Shown: positions 44,473 through 52,874 of the stretch, one piece after another
Layout: each line of letters starts with the position of its first letter
How positions within the stretch are numbered: position 1 is the first letter of the stretch
Assembly (NCBI GenBank): GCA_963739385.1
Contig: CAVUAI010000030.1
Span: forward strand, 158,032-222,031
Source of the DNA: VAZQ01 sp963739385
GTDB lineage: Bacteria; Pseudomonadota; Alphaproteobacteria; Rhizobiales; Xanthobacteraceae
Direction of reading: 5' to 3'
DNA length: 64,000 nt
The notes under the pieces: model-generated
The model's database searches: none
Seen by the model: only the letters and a program-made list of their open reading frames with translations
Told to the model about the DNA's origin: nothing
Position numbers and translations under genes: made by a program

Positions 44473-45675
44473 ATGGCCGGACTTCTCGCCGGGACCCGGG
44501 TTCTCGATCTCACCAACGTGCTGGCGGGGCCGTTCTGCTGCTATCAACTCGCGCAGCTCGGCGCCGAGGTGGTCAAGGTCGAGGTGCCGGGCTCTGGCGA
44601 TCTCGCCCGCCAGCTCGGCGCCGACCCCGAGCTCAATCGCCGCGGCATGGGGGCATCCTTCCTGGCGCAGAACGCCGGCAAGCGCTCGATCGCGCTCAAC
44701 CTGAAATCGCCGAGAGGCCGCGACGCCTTCGTCCGCCTCGTCGCCACCTCCGACGTCGTCGTGGAAAATTTTCGTCCGGGCGTCATGGATCGGCTGGGTC
44801 TCGGCTACGGCGCGCTCAGCGCCGCCAAAGGCGACATCATCTACTGCGCGATTTCGGGCTTCGGGCAGGACGGTCCGCTCAAATTCAATCCCGCCTACGA
44901 CCAGATCATCCAGGGGCTGTGCGGGGTGATGAGCGTGACCGGCGATGCGCGATCGGCACCGCTGCGCGTCGGATATCCGGTTGCCGACACGATGGGTGGC
45001 ATGACCGCCGCGTTTGCGATCGCCGCGGCGCTGGTTCGGCGCGGGCGCACGGGGGAGGGTGAGTTCATCGACGTGTCCATGCTGGAGGCTTCCCTGGTCG
45101 CGATGGGATGGGCGGTGTCGAACTGGCTGATCGCCGGCGTCAGGCCGCAACCGATGGGCAACGAGAACATGACCGCGAGCCCCTCGGGAACCTTTCGCAC
45201 CGGCAGGGGGCTGCTGAACATCGCGGCTAACAAGCAGGAACAGTTCGAGACCTTGTGCCGTCTGATCGGACGCGAGGATTTGGCGACGGATCCGCGCTTC
45301 GCCGGGCGCGAGGATCGCAAGCGTCTGCGTCTGGAATTGAATGCCGAGGTCGAGCGCGCGCTGGCGGCGAGGCCGGCAGCGGAATGGTCCGTGCTGCTGA
45401 ACAAGCATGGCGTTCCCGCCGGCGAAGTTCTCGACGTACCTTCCGTGCTCGAGCATCCGCAGATCGTCGAGCGCGGATTGCTCAAGACCTTCGACGCAAC
45501 GCCCGATGTCGGGCGGCCGGTTTGCGTGGTGCGCGCGGGCTTCCGGCTGGGCAGCGGCGATCCGCAGCCGGCATCGCCGCCCCCTGCGCTGGGCGCCGAT
45601 ACCGAAGCGCTTCTGTCCGAGATCGGATTCTCGAAGGACGACGTGGACGAGCTCGCCCGGGAAGGAGCGGTATGA
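44473..45675 (+). CDS. Family III (CaiB/BaiF) CoA-transferase
   Basis: A 400-residue class III CoA-transferase. Seen are RVLDLTNVLAGPFCCYQLAQ, AEVVKVEVPGSGD, KRSIALNLKSPRGRDAFVRL, VVVENFRPGVMDRLGLGYGA, and the probable catalytic aspartate Asp143 in FNPAYDQIIQGLCGVM. It moves CoA from a donor thioester (usually succinyl-CoA or acetyl-CoA) to an organic acid. Overlaps the citryl-CoA lyase gene by ATGA, so citrate or a citrate analogue is the expected acceptor. First gene of an IclR-controlled unit. Confidence 0.9.
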   Translation: MAGLLAGTRVLDLTNVLAGPFCCYQLAQLGAEVVKVEVPGSGDLARQLGADPELNRRGMGASFLAQNAGKRSIALNLKSPRGRDAFVRLVATSDVVVENFRPGVMDRLGLGYGALSAAKGDIIYCAISGFGQDGPLKFNPAYDQIIQGLCGVMSVTGDARSAPLRVGYPVADTMGGMTAAFAIAAALVRRGRTGEGEFIDVSMLEASLVAMGWAVSNWLIAGVRPQPMGNENMTASPSGTFRTGRGLLNIAANKQEQFETLCRLIGREDLATDPRFAGREDRKRLRLELNAEVERALAARPAAEWSVLLNKHGVPAGEVLDVPSVLEHPQIVERGLLKTFDATPDVGRPVCVVRAGFRLGSGDPQPASPPPALGADTEALLSEIGFSKDDVDELAREGAV

Positions 45676-46526
45676 GTGATTCGAATGCACGCAGCGCAAC
45701 GACGACCCCCGAGGACTGGTGGTCGACCTCCATCATCGACATGAAGCCGGGGATGATCCGCTATCGCGGCTACGCGATCGAGGAACTGATCGGTCGCGTC
45801 GGCTTCGGCGCCATGGTCTATCTCATGACGCGGGGCGAGCTTCCGCAGCCCGCTGCCGCCAGGCTGCTCGAAGCCGCGCTGGTCGCGGCGGTCGACCACG
45901 GCCCGCAGGCGCCGTCGATCGCGGCGGCGAGAATGGCGATCACCTGCGGGGTCGGGATCAACAATGCCATGGCCTCGGCCGTCAACATGCTCGGCGACGT
46001 GCACGGCGGCGCCGGCGAGCAATGCGTCGCGCTCTACAATGCCATCGCTGCCCGCATCGGCGACGGGCCGGCGAGCGACCAAGGGCTGGCGCAGGCGGTA
46101 CGCGCCGAGATGGCGGCGCTCGCCGACCGCGGCGTCCGGCATGTTCCGGGCTTCGGACATCGCTTTCATCCGCGTGACCCGCGCGCTCCGCGTCTGCTCG
46201 AGCTCGTCGAGCTCGCCGCCGGCGAAGGCGCGGTGAGCGGCCGCTTCGCCGCCATCGGCCGCGGGGTCGAAGCGCAGCTCGCGGCTGACAAGGGGCGGCT
46301 TATCCCGATGAATATCGATGGCGCCACCGGCGTGGTCTTCGCGGAGCTCGGCTTCCCCCCACCGCTCTGCCGCGGGCTGTTCGTTCTGTCCCGCTCGGTC
46401 GGCGCATTGGCCCATGCCTTCGAGGAGATGCAGTCGGGTGAACGCAACAAAGGTCCCATCCCCCGCCAGCTGATTTGGACCTATACTGGCCCGCCGCCGC
46501 GCAAGCTCGCCGGAGGGGCTTCGTAG
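45672..46526 (+). CDS. Citryl-CoA lyase / citrate-synthase-family protein
   Basis: A 284-residue protein homologous only to the C-terminal two-thirds of citrate synthase, the size of stand-alone citryl-CoA lyase. The three catalytic residues are all present: His111 in NMLGDVHGGAGEQ, His163 in HVPGFGHRFHPRDPRA, and Asp216 in PMNIDGATGVVFAELGFPP. In this context it would cleave the CoA ester made by the coupled CoA-transferase to acetyl-CoA and a 2-oxo diacid (oxaloacetate if the substrate is citrate). The following genes encode a TctCBA importer, completing an uptake-activate-cleave route. Other annotation possible: a short citrate/methylcitrate synthase. Confidence 0.85.
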   Translation: MSDSNARSATTTPEDWWSTSIIDMKPGMIRYRGYAIEELIGRVGFGAMVYLMTRGELPQPAAARLLEAALVAAVDHGPQAPSIAAARMAITCGVGINNAMASAVNMLGDVHGGAGEQCVALYNAIAARIGDGPASDQGLAQAVRAEMAALADRGVRHVPGFGHRFHPRDPRAPRLLELVELAAGEGAVSGRFAAIGRGVEAQLAADKGRLIPMNIDGATGVVFAELGFPPPLCRGLFVLSRSVGALAHAFEEMQSGERNKGPIPRQLIWTYTGPPPRKLAGGAS

Positions 46527-46598
46527 CGACCCTGCCTTCTCCACACCAGCAAGGCGCCGGAGAGCGCCGCTTGAACATCACTTCGGAAAGGAAACGCC

Positions 46599-47582
46599 AT
46601 GCCGACCCGACGCGATCTCCTGCGCAGCGCCGCGCTCGTCCCCGCCGCCGCTGCTTTCCCGTCCTTCGTGACCATCGGCACGGCTCAAACGCAGGCCATC
46701 GAGCTGCTCAAGATGTTCGTCCCGGCAGCGCCCGGCGGTGGATGGGATCAGACCGCGCGGACGATCGAGCAGGTCCTGCGCGCAACCGGCGCGGTCAAAG
46801 GCGTGCAGATCACCAATGTCGGCGGCGCCGGGGGCGCGGTCGGACTCCCGCAGTTCCTCAATCAATGGAAAGGCCAGAGCAACGCGCTGATGGTCGCCGG
46901 CATGGTGATGGTGGGCGCCATCATTGCCAACAAGAGCCCGGTCCGGCTCGCGCAGGCGACGCCGATCGCGCGGTTGACCGGCGAATTTCTGGCGCTCGTC
47001 GTCCCGGCGCAGTCGCCGTTCAAGAGCGTCAAGGACTTTGCCGCGGCGCTGAAAGCCGATCCGACCAAGGTTCCCGTCGCCGGCGGGTCGGCGGGCGGGT
47101 CGGACCATATTCTTCTGGGCATGATCGCGAAGGCCATCGGCGTCCCGCCACCGAAGGTGAGCTACGTCGCCTTTGCCGGCGGCGGACCGGCAACCGCTGC
47201 ATTGCTCGGCAACCAGGTGGCCGCCGGCATCTCGGGCTATGCCGAGTTCGCGGAGCAGGTGAAGGCCGGAAAGCTGCGGGTGATCGCTGTCTCATCGGAC
47301 AAGCGCCAGGAGGGAATCGACGCCCCCACTCTGAAGGAGGAGGGAATCGACGTGGAGCTGTTCAACTGGCGGGGCGTGTTCGCGCCCCCCGGCGTCAACG
47401 ACACCCAGCGCAAGGCGATGATTGCGCTGATGGAGAAGATGGTTGCGACACCGCAATGGGCCGAGGCCTGCAAGGCCCGGGACTGGACGCCAATCACGCT
47501 GGTAGGCGACGACTACAAGACCTTCCTTGAAGCCGAGACGGCGCGGATCGAAGGCATCCTCAAGGAACTCGGGCTGGCGTGA
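46599..47582 (+). CDS. tctC: TctC: tricarboxylate transporter receptor
   Basis: A 327-residue periplasmic receptor of the tripartite tricarboxylate transporter. The N-terminus MPTRRDLLRSAALVPAAAAF carries a twin-arginine-like signal with cleavage near residue 29 (GTAQTQA). Mature features are LKMFVPAAPGGGWDQTARTI, NVGGAGGAVGLPQFLNQWKG, VAGGSAGGSDHILLGMIAKA and FAGGGPATAALLGNQVAAGI. It belongs to the TctC branch proper and, unlike the other five receptors in the window, is followed by tctB and tctA. GGAAAGGAAACGCC precedes the ATG. Confidence 0.92.
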   Translation: MPTRRDLLRSAALVPAAAAFPSFVTIGTAQTQAIELLKMFVPAAPGGGWDQTARTIEQVLRATGAVKGVQITNVGGAGGAVGLPQFLNQWKGQSNALMVAGMVMVGAIIANKSPVRLAQATPIARLTGEFLALVVPAQSPFKSVKDFAAALKADPTKVPVAGGSAGGSDHILLGMIAKAIGVPPPKVSYVAFAGGGPATAALLGNQVAAGISGYAEFAEQVKAGKLRVIAVSSDKRQEGIDAPTLKEEGIDVELFNWRGVFAPPGVNDTQRKAMIALMEKMVATPQWAEACKARDWTPITLVGDDYKTFLEAETARIEGILKELGLA

Positions 47583-47583
47583 C

Positions 47584-48120
47584 ATGACCATCGCGGGTCC
47601 GCAGCCCAGCGACCCGGCCGTGCGGCCGCGGCCGGCCATCGGCGAGACGATCATCGGCGCCGGCGTGCTCGCGCTGGCGATCGTCATGTTCTGGCAGACG
47701 ATGTCCATTCCGGTGTCGCCGATCTACGCCAAGGTCGGACCGACCGTCGTTCCGATCATCACGGCGTTCGCGCTGGGGATGCTCGGCATCCTGCTTCTGA
47801 TCGACGCATGGCGAGGCGGTTGGCAGCCCCAGGAGGAGAAGGAGGTCGCGCCGGATCGAGCGGCGCTGCTCTGGATCGTCGCCGGCCTCGTGCTCAACGT
47901 GCTTCTGATCGGGTCGGCAGGGTTCACAATCGCGTCGGTCATTCTGTTCGTCTGCGTGGCGCGCGGCTTCGGATCGAAGGCGATCGTGCGCGACGCCCTG
48001 ATCGGCGCGGCTTTCGCGCTCATTGCCTATATCGGTTTTGCCCAGACGCTCGGGATCAATATCGGCTCCGGCCTGGTCGAGTCCGCGATCGAGCGCATGC
48101 TCGGTATCGAGGGCAGCTGA
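47584..48120 (+). CDS. tctB: TctB: small membrane subunit of the tricarboxylate transporter
   Basis: A 178-residue protein with four predicted helices (about residues 20-38, 50-70, 95-125 and 135-155), the usual TctB topology: ETIIGAGVLALAIVMFWQTM, GPTVVPIITAFALGMLGILL, ALLWIVAGLVLNVLLIGSAG, DALIGAAFALIAYIGFAQTL. ATG at 47584 is one base after the tctC stop, and tctA follows one base after its own stop. Confidence 0.88.
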   Translation: MTIAGPQPSDPAVRPRPAIGETIIGAGVLALAIVMFWQTMSIPVSPIYAKVGPTVVPIITAFALGMLGILLLIDAWRGGWQPQEEKEVAPDRAALLWIVAGLVLNVLLIGSAGFTIASVILFVCVARGFGSKAIVRDALIGAAFALIAYIGFAQTLGINIGSGLVESAIERMLGIEGS

Positions 48121-48121
48121 C

Positions 48122-49618
48122 ATGGATGCCTTCTCCCAGCTTCTCAACGGCTTCGCCGTCGCGCTCACGCCGATGAACCTGGTGTGGTGCCTCGTCGGCA
48201 CCACGCTCGGGACCGCGATCGGCGTCCTGCCGGGGCTCGGCCCGGCGCTCACCATCGCGTTGCTGCTGCCGATTACGTTCAAGGTCGAGCCGACCGCGGC
48301 ATTCATCCTCTTCGCCGGCATCTACTACGGCGCGATGTACGGCGGGTCGACGACGTCGATCCTGCTCAACACGCCGGGCGAAAGCGCGACCATCGTCACC
48401 GCGCTCGAGGGCAACAAGATGGCCCGCAACGGGCGCGCCGGCGCGGCGCTGGCGACGGCAGCCATCGGCTCGTTCGTCGCCGGCACCATCGGCACGCTCG
48501 GCATCACCTTTCTCGCACCCATCGTGGTGGAGTGGGCGCTCAAGTTCGGGCCGGCCGACTACTTCTCATTGATGGTATTGGCCTTCGTGACGGTATCGGC
48601 CGTCCTCGGCTCCTCGGCGGTGCGCGGGCTGGCAGCGCTGTTCTTCGGCATCTGGCTCGGCTTGATCGGCGTCGACCTGCAGACCGGCCAGGCGCGCTTC
48701 ACCTTCGGTCTTGCCGAACTGCTCGACGGCATCAACGTCATCGTCGTGGCGGTCGGCCTGTTCGCGGTCGGCGAGACGCTTTACGTCGCCTCGCGCTACC
48801 GGCTGGGCAAGGACGAGATCATTCCGCTGTCCGGCTCGCTCTGGATGACGGCGGCGGAATGGAAGCGATCGTGGAAACCGTGGCTGCGCGGCACCGCGAT
48901 CGGCTTTCCGATCGGCGCCATGCCCGCGGGCGGCGCCGAAATCCCGACCTTCCTGAGCTATTACATCGAGAAGAAGCTGAGCTCGAAGCCCGAGGAATTC
49001 GGCAAGGGCGCGATCGAAGGCGTCGCCGGACCGGAGGCCGCCAACAACGCCTCGGCTGCGGGCGTGCTGGTGCCGATGCTGACCCTTGGCCTGCCGACCT
49101 CGGCGACCGCCGCCATCATGCTGTCCGCGTTCCAGAGCTACGGCATCAATCCCGGCCCGCTGCTGCTGCAGTCGCAGCCGCAACTGGTCTGGGGACTGAT
49201 CGCGTCGCTGTTCATCGGCAACGTCATGCTGCTGGTGCTCAACCTGCCGATGATCGCGCTCTGGGTTAAGCTCCTGCAGATCCCGGCGCCGCTCCTCTAT
49301 GCCGGCATCCTCGTGTTCGCCACCATCGGCACCTACGGGATCACGCAGTCCCCGATCGATCTGGTCCTGCTCTATCTGGTGGGCGGCATCGGCTATCTCA
49401 TGCGCCGCTATGACTTCCCGGCGGCGCCGGTGATCATCGGCATGATCCTGGGGCCGCTCGCGGAGCAGAACTTCCGCCAGGCGATGACCATCTCGGCCGG
49501 CGACTGGACGGTGTTCTTCACGCGGCCGCTGTCGGCGACGATTCTCGCACTGGCGGCGCTGGCGCTGTTCGGGCCTGGGCTTTACCAGTTCGCCACGCGT
49601 CGCAAGGCCGTGGCGTAG
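48122..49618 (+). CDS. tctA: TctA: large membrane subunit of the tricarboxylate transporter
   Basis: A 498-residue integral membrane protein with about twelve helices. The family signature GVLPGLGPALTIALLLPITF is at about residue 38, followed by FAGIYYGAMYGGSTTSILLN and TPGESATIVTALEGNKMARN; the second repeat contains GAMPAGGAEIPTFLSYYIEK and GVAGPEAANNASAAGVLVPM. It couples uptake of the TctC ligand to ion flux. Last gene of the unit; other Bug receptors in the window may share this subunit, but that is inference. Confidence 0.93.
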   Translation: MDAFSQLLNGFAVALTPMNLVWCLVGTTLGTAIGVLPGLGPALTIALLLPITFKVEPTAAFILFAGIYYGAMYGGSTTSILLNTPGESATIVTALEGNKMARNGRAGAALATAAIGSFVAGTIGTLGITFLAPIVVEWALKFGPADYFSLMVLAFVTVSAVLGSSAVRGLAALFFGIWLGLIGVDLQTGQARFTFGLAELLDGINVIVVAVGLFAVGETLYVASRYRLGKDEIIPLSGSLWMTAAEWKRSWKPWLRGTAIGFPIGAMPAGGAEIPTFLSYYIEKKLSSKPEEFGKGAIEGVAGPEAANNASAAGVLVPMLTLGLPTSATAAIMLSAFQSYGINPGPLLLQSQPQLVWGLIASLFIGNVMLLVLNLPMIALWVKLLQIPAPLLYAGILVFATIGTYGITQSPIDLVLLYLVGGIGYLMRRYDFPAAPVIIGMILGPLAEQNFRQAMTISAGDWTVFFTRPLSATILALAALALFGPGLYQFATRRKAVA

Positions 49619-49721
49619 CGTCGGTCGCGGCGCGGGTCGGATGCTCCAATCCGGGCTGCCGCGCGAGCGCGCTGCCTGGAGTGCACTGAAGTCTTTGAGG
49701 GCGACTGCACCGCATCCATGT
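49619..49721. other. Short interval after tctA
   Basis: About 100 bp between the tctA stop and the dispersed repeat. No gene and no clear stem-loop terminator is seen; the repeat that follows could itself serve as transcription end. Confidence 0.3.
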
Positions 49722-49870
49722 GTGTCCCGGACGCGGTGCAGCGTGAAGCGCGTTAGCGCGGAACGGTGCACCGCTGAGCCGGGACCGTTCCAAAGACGGA
49801 GTTCGTAACGGTCCCGGGTCTGCAGCGCATCACTTCGCAAGTGCTTCGTGCTGCGCTGCGCCCGGGACAC
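49722..49870. repeat. Compound hairpin repeat with GTGTCCCGG / CCGGGACAC ends
   Basis: A 149-bp element bounded by GTGTCCCGG (49722) and its complement CCGGGACAC (ending 49870). Inside are at least two further stem-loops: GGTGCAGCG...GGTGCACC and GGGACCGTT...AACGGTCCC. The sequence CCCGGGTCTGCAGCGCA...CGCTGCGCCCGGGACAC resembles a dispersed repeat that I recall from intergenic regions of Bradyrhizobium and Rhodopseudomonas genomes (not checked). Not coding, although its high GC keeps several frames open. Confidence 0.65.
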
Positions 49871-50420
49871 TTTGGCGTGCAGACGCGGTGAAGCGCGCCC
49901 TCGGCCGGGACCGAGTGCGTTGCCGCTGCCGCGATGACGCCTGCGCCCGTCGTTGGGCAGCTGCGCCGCTCGCGGCTTCCGTCTTCACGATGTCAAACAG
50001 CGCAGTTTCTTCCTTCCCGCGGCGCGTTTTCGCGCCCGGGTTTGTCTTGCCTTCGGAACCCGATCCCGAACCCTTCGTACCCGCCCCCGAACCGAGGGGC
50101 GGCGGAGCGCCGGGAGGCGCCAGCCTTGAAACAAGTCGCGCTCGTAGGGCGCGACGCCACGCTTGCGAGGCATGGGCCGTCCCGCGCAACCGGGACGCCG
50201 CCTCTCGGCGCTCCACCGTGGCGTTGTCGGCCCAGGGACCGCTTCCGTCTCCGGCATTGCCGCCGGATGCGGTGCGAAGGCTCCACGCCGCCGGGCGAAC
50301 GTGCCCGGCCGCGGCCCCGGGCGTCTCGTATCCGCGGTTACGAGCCGCGGTCGACGCCACACCCGCTCCGCCTTCAGGATCGTCTCCGGAGACGGCCCCT
50401 CGATGAGCGGGATCGGTCAC
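49871..50420. other. Gene-free, very GC-rich block, possible second dispersed repeat
   Basis: All six frames stay open for long stretches, with low-complexity Arg/Pro/Gly/Ala translations and no recognisable domain, so I do not call a gene. Internal inverted repeats such as GGCGGAGCGCC and CCGGCGGC/GCCGCCGG pairs are frequent. The abrupt drop to AT-rich sequence at about 50421 suggests the edge of an inserted repetitive block. Confidence 0.4.
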
Positions 50421-50479
50421 TCATATTGCTATATTCGTTACGTAGTCAATAAAAATCTACTTAAAGTATTCACAAAATG

Positions 50480-50493
50480 TTGACCGGCATCAA
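50480..50493. promoter_or_regulatory. FixK/Fnr-type box upstream of the MgtC gene
   Basis: TTGACCGGCATCAA fits the rhizobial FixK consensus TTG(A/C)-N6-(T/G)CAA and differs at one base from Fnr TTGAT-N4-ATCAA; flanking bases extend the dyad to TGTTGA...TCAACA. It lies in an AT-rich stretch (50421-50500) about 235 bp upstream of the mgtC-like gene, the only gene it could control on the plus strand. Single computational site only. Confidence 0.4.
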
Positions 50494-50727
50494 CACACCC
50501 GACGAGCGTCCCCCGGCATAGGCCTGCCTGGCGTTGCTCCCGCACCGCAGGAGTGGGTCGGGTTGGCGCCGCTCTGCGCGCGTGCCGGCCTCAGCTTGAC
50601 CGGCGGTTGCGGCAACGATCGCGACCAGAGTCCGGCGTGCATTCCGCCGCAGAACAGAAATTCTTACGGCCGTCGCATGATCTCTCCTATTGTCTCATCT
50701 CACTCAGGACGACAGGAGCCAGCGGCG

Positions 50728-51492
50728 ATGTCCATGTCCCCCGAAGAAGCAGCCATCAATCTTGCGGTTGTACTGGCCCTGAGCGGCGCCATCGGTTTCG
50801 AGCGTCAGTGGCGCAACCGCCTCGCGGGTCTGCACACCAATACGCTGGTCTCGCTCGGTGCGGCCACTTTCGTCATCTTCGCCGCGGTGGTCCCGGGCGA
50901 TGCAAGCCCGACGCGGGTGGCCGCCCAGGTCGTCTCGGGCGTCGGCTTTCTCGGGGCCGGACTCATCTTTCGCGAAGGCCTCAATGTGCGCGGCCTCAAC
51001 ACCGCGGCAACGCTGTGGTGCTCGGCCGCGATCGGCGTGCTGGGGGGCGCCGGCTACCTGCTGTACGCCACGATGGCCACAGGCTTTGTCGTATTCGTCA
51101 ACCTGCTCCTGCGACCGATCGTCAACTTCATCAACCGCCAGCCGCTCACGTCGACCGAGGTCGAGATCGGCTATGTCATATCGGCCACCTGCCACAGCCC
51201 GGACGAAGCCCATGTCCGCGCGCTGCTGCTGCAGGGGCTCGCCAGTTGCGGACTGGTGCTGCGCCGGCTCGAAAGCAACGATCTCGACGCCACCGGCCGC
51301 GTGGTCGTGACCGCATTCGTGACTGCGCCCCATCGCGTCGACGCCGACGTCGAGCGGATCGTCGGCCGGTTGAGTCTTGAGCAGACGGTGTCGGCGGCAC
51401 GTTGGCAGGCCGAAATGCACCTCGATTCGGAGGGCCACTCGGCGTTCGGCCTTGCCGGCGCTGGCCGACAGGACGGTCGCCCGGCCGGCTGA
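50728..51492 (+). CDS. MgtC/SapB family membrane protein
   Basis: A 254-residue protein with an N-terminal membrane domain (residues 8-125) bearing the MgtC family core: LSGAIGFERQWRNRLAGLHT, NTLVSLGAATFVIFAAVVPG, QVVSGVGFLGAGLIFREGLN and VRGLNTAATLWCSAAIGVLG. The C-terminal soluble domain (about 150-235) is ACT-like. MgtC proteins help growth at low magnesium and can inhibit the F-type ATP synthase. ATG 50728 with AGGAG upstream (ATG 50734 is an alternative). The leader of about 230 nt between the FixK-like box and the start is unexplained. Confidence 0.88.
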   Translation: MSMSPEEAAINLAVVLALSGAIGFERQWRNRLAGLHTNTLVSLGAATFVIFAAVVPGDASPTRVAAQVVSGVGFLGAGLIFREGLNVRGLNTAATLWCSAAIGVLGGAGYLLYATMATGFVVFVNLLLRPIVNFINRQPLTSTEVEIGYVISATCHSPDEAHVRALLLQGLASCGLVLRRLESNDLDATGRVVVTAFVTAPHRVDADVERIVGRLSLEQTVSAARWQAEMHLDSEGHSAFGLAGAGRQDGRPAG

Positions 51493-51520
51493 TCAAGTGA
51501 CGGCCGGCCGAATGCGAGCG

Positions 51521-52687
51521 TCAATTCCGTCCCGATGCGGGTGATCCTGCAACGTCCCGCTTCTCCATGGTCTCGGGCATCAGCAGCCAGACCAGCACGA
51601 GTCCGGCGGCGCCGATGCAGGCCAGGCCCAGGAAGGCGAGGCTGCTGCCGAGCCGGTCGCTCATCCAGCCGCCCAGCGTCGTGCTCAGCGAAGCGCCGAT
51701 CCCGATCCCGCTTGCGACGATCCCTTGCGCCAGATTGAAGCGGCCGGTGCCGCGCGTGATGTCGGCAATCGTGAGCGGAACCAGCACGCCGAACACTGCC
51801 GCGCAAATCCCGTCGAACACCTGCACCGCCACGAGCAGGTAGGGATCGGATACGACCATGAACAACAGCCCGCGAACGGGTAACGCCGCGAAGCCGATCA
51901 GCAGCAGCGGCCGGCGTCCCCATCGCTGCGCCCAGCGCCCGACCGATGGTGAAGATATTGCGACGACGATCTGCGGCACCACGATGCAGGCCGCCACCAA
52001 TGTCGTTGCCCACGCGCTCGAGCGCTTGGTGACGACGGCCGCCATCAGCGGAAGCATGGCCGCGTTCGCCAGCTGGAAGACGGCGACACACCCGGTGAAG
52101 GTCAACAGCGGCCGGTGCGTGAAAAGCGTGCGAAAGGCGGCCGTTCCGGTTCGCTCTTTGGCCACCCCGCCGTGGGCGCGCACCGGGTCGATCTCGTTGG
52201 CCGGGATATGGGTGAGCGTAATGAGGGTCGGAACGATCAACGCAGCGGTGACCAGGAACACCGCCTGGTTCGACCAGAAATATCCGACTGCACCCATGCC
52301 CGCCGCCGCGAGACCGTTCCCGATCGAAGCGAAGCGGGCGTTGCGGCCGAACCGTTCGCCGCTGGCGGCGTGACCGACGAGCCCGAGGCTGATCGCGGCA
52401 ATCGCCGGACTCACCACGCTGCTGGCGGCGGAGTGGAGGATTTGCGCGCCGAGAACGGCCGGAAAGATCGGCCACAGCGCGATCACCAGCGCGCTCACGC
52501 TGATCCCGATCATTGCGAATGCGGCGAGCCGCCGTTCCCGCCGCACGGCATCGACAAGCGCTCCGCCGGGAATTTGAAAGGCGAGGGCGGCGAGGCCACC
52601 GGCGGTCAGAATGAGGCCGATATCGACCTGCGTCCATTGCCGCGCCGTGAGATAGACCGAAAGGAACGGCCCGAATCCGGTCTGCAC
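51521..52687 (-). CDS. MFS transporter, N-terminus disturbed
   Basis: A 388-residue major-facilitator protein with about eleven helices in the open frame: IGLILTAGGLAALAFQIPGG, ALVDAVRRERRLAAF (loop 2-3), PAIAAISLGLVGHAASGERF and the mirrored ISSPSVGRWAQRWGRRPLLL. The first available start codon (GTG 52687) lies inside helix 1; in the same frame the sequence upstream reads PQQQTPPPEPPVTASRKGQR then GLDWFTFCVADV, which is the expected N-terminus. An ATG at 52785 is out of frame by one base, so a single-base deletion just after it is likely. Substrate unknown. Confidence 0.82.
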   Translation of the reverse strand: MQTGFGPFLSVYLTARQWTQVDIGLILTAGGLAALAFQIPGGALVDAVRRERRLAAFAMIGISVSALVIALWPIFPAVLGAQILHSAASSVVSPAIAAISLGLVGHAASGERFGRNARFASIGNGLAAAGMGAVGYFWSNQAVFLVTAALIVPTLITLTHIPANEIDPVRAHGGVAKERTGTAAFRTLFTHRPLLTFTGCVAVFQLANAAMLPLMAAVVTKRSSAWATTLVAACIVVPQIVVAISSPSVGRWAQRWGRRPLLLIGFAALPVRGLLFMVVSDPYLLVAVQVFDGICAAVFGVLVPLTIADITRGTGRFNLAQGIVASGIGIGASLSTTLGGWMSDRLGSSLAFLGLACIGAAGLVLVWLLMPETMEKRDVAGSPASGRN

Positions 52688-52874
52688 GTCGGCAACGCAG
52701 AACGTAAACCAGTCGAGCCCGCGCTGGCCCTTGCGCGACGCGGTGACCGGCGGCTCGGGGGGAGGCGTCTGCTGCTGCGGCTCATGCGGCGGCTCGCGAC
52801 ATTCGCGGCCGTCGCCTGCGCCCCGGCGGCGAGTGGACTCGCCGGCATGATGAGGTGGCGGGGCGATGGACAGG

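Noticed and set aside
49830..50420. Several overlapping long frames on both strands after tctA
   Set aside because: All have low-complexity Arg/Pro/Gly/Ala translations in very GC-rich DNA, with no ribosome-binding site or domain.
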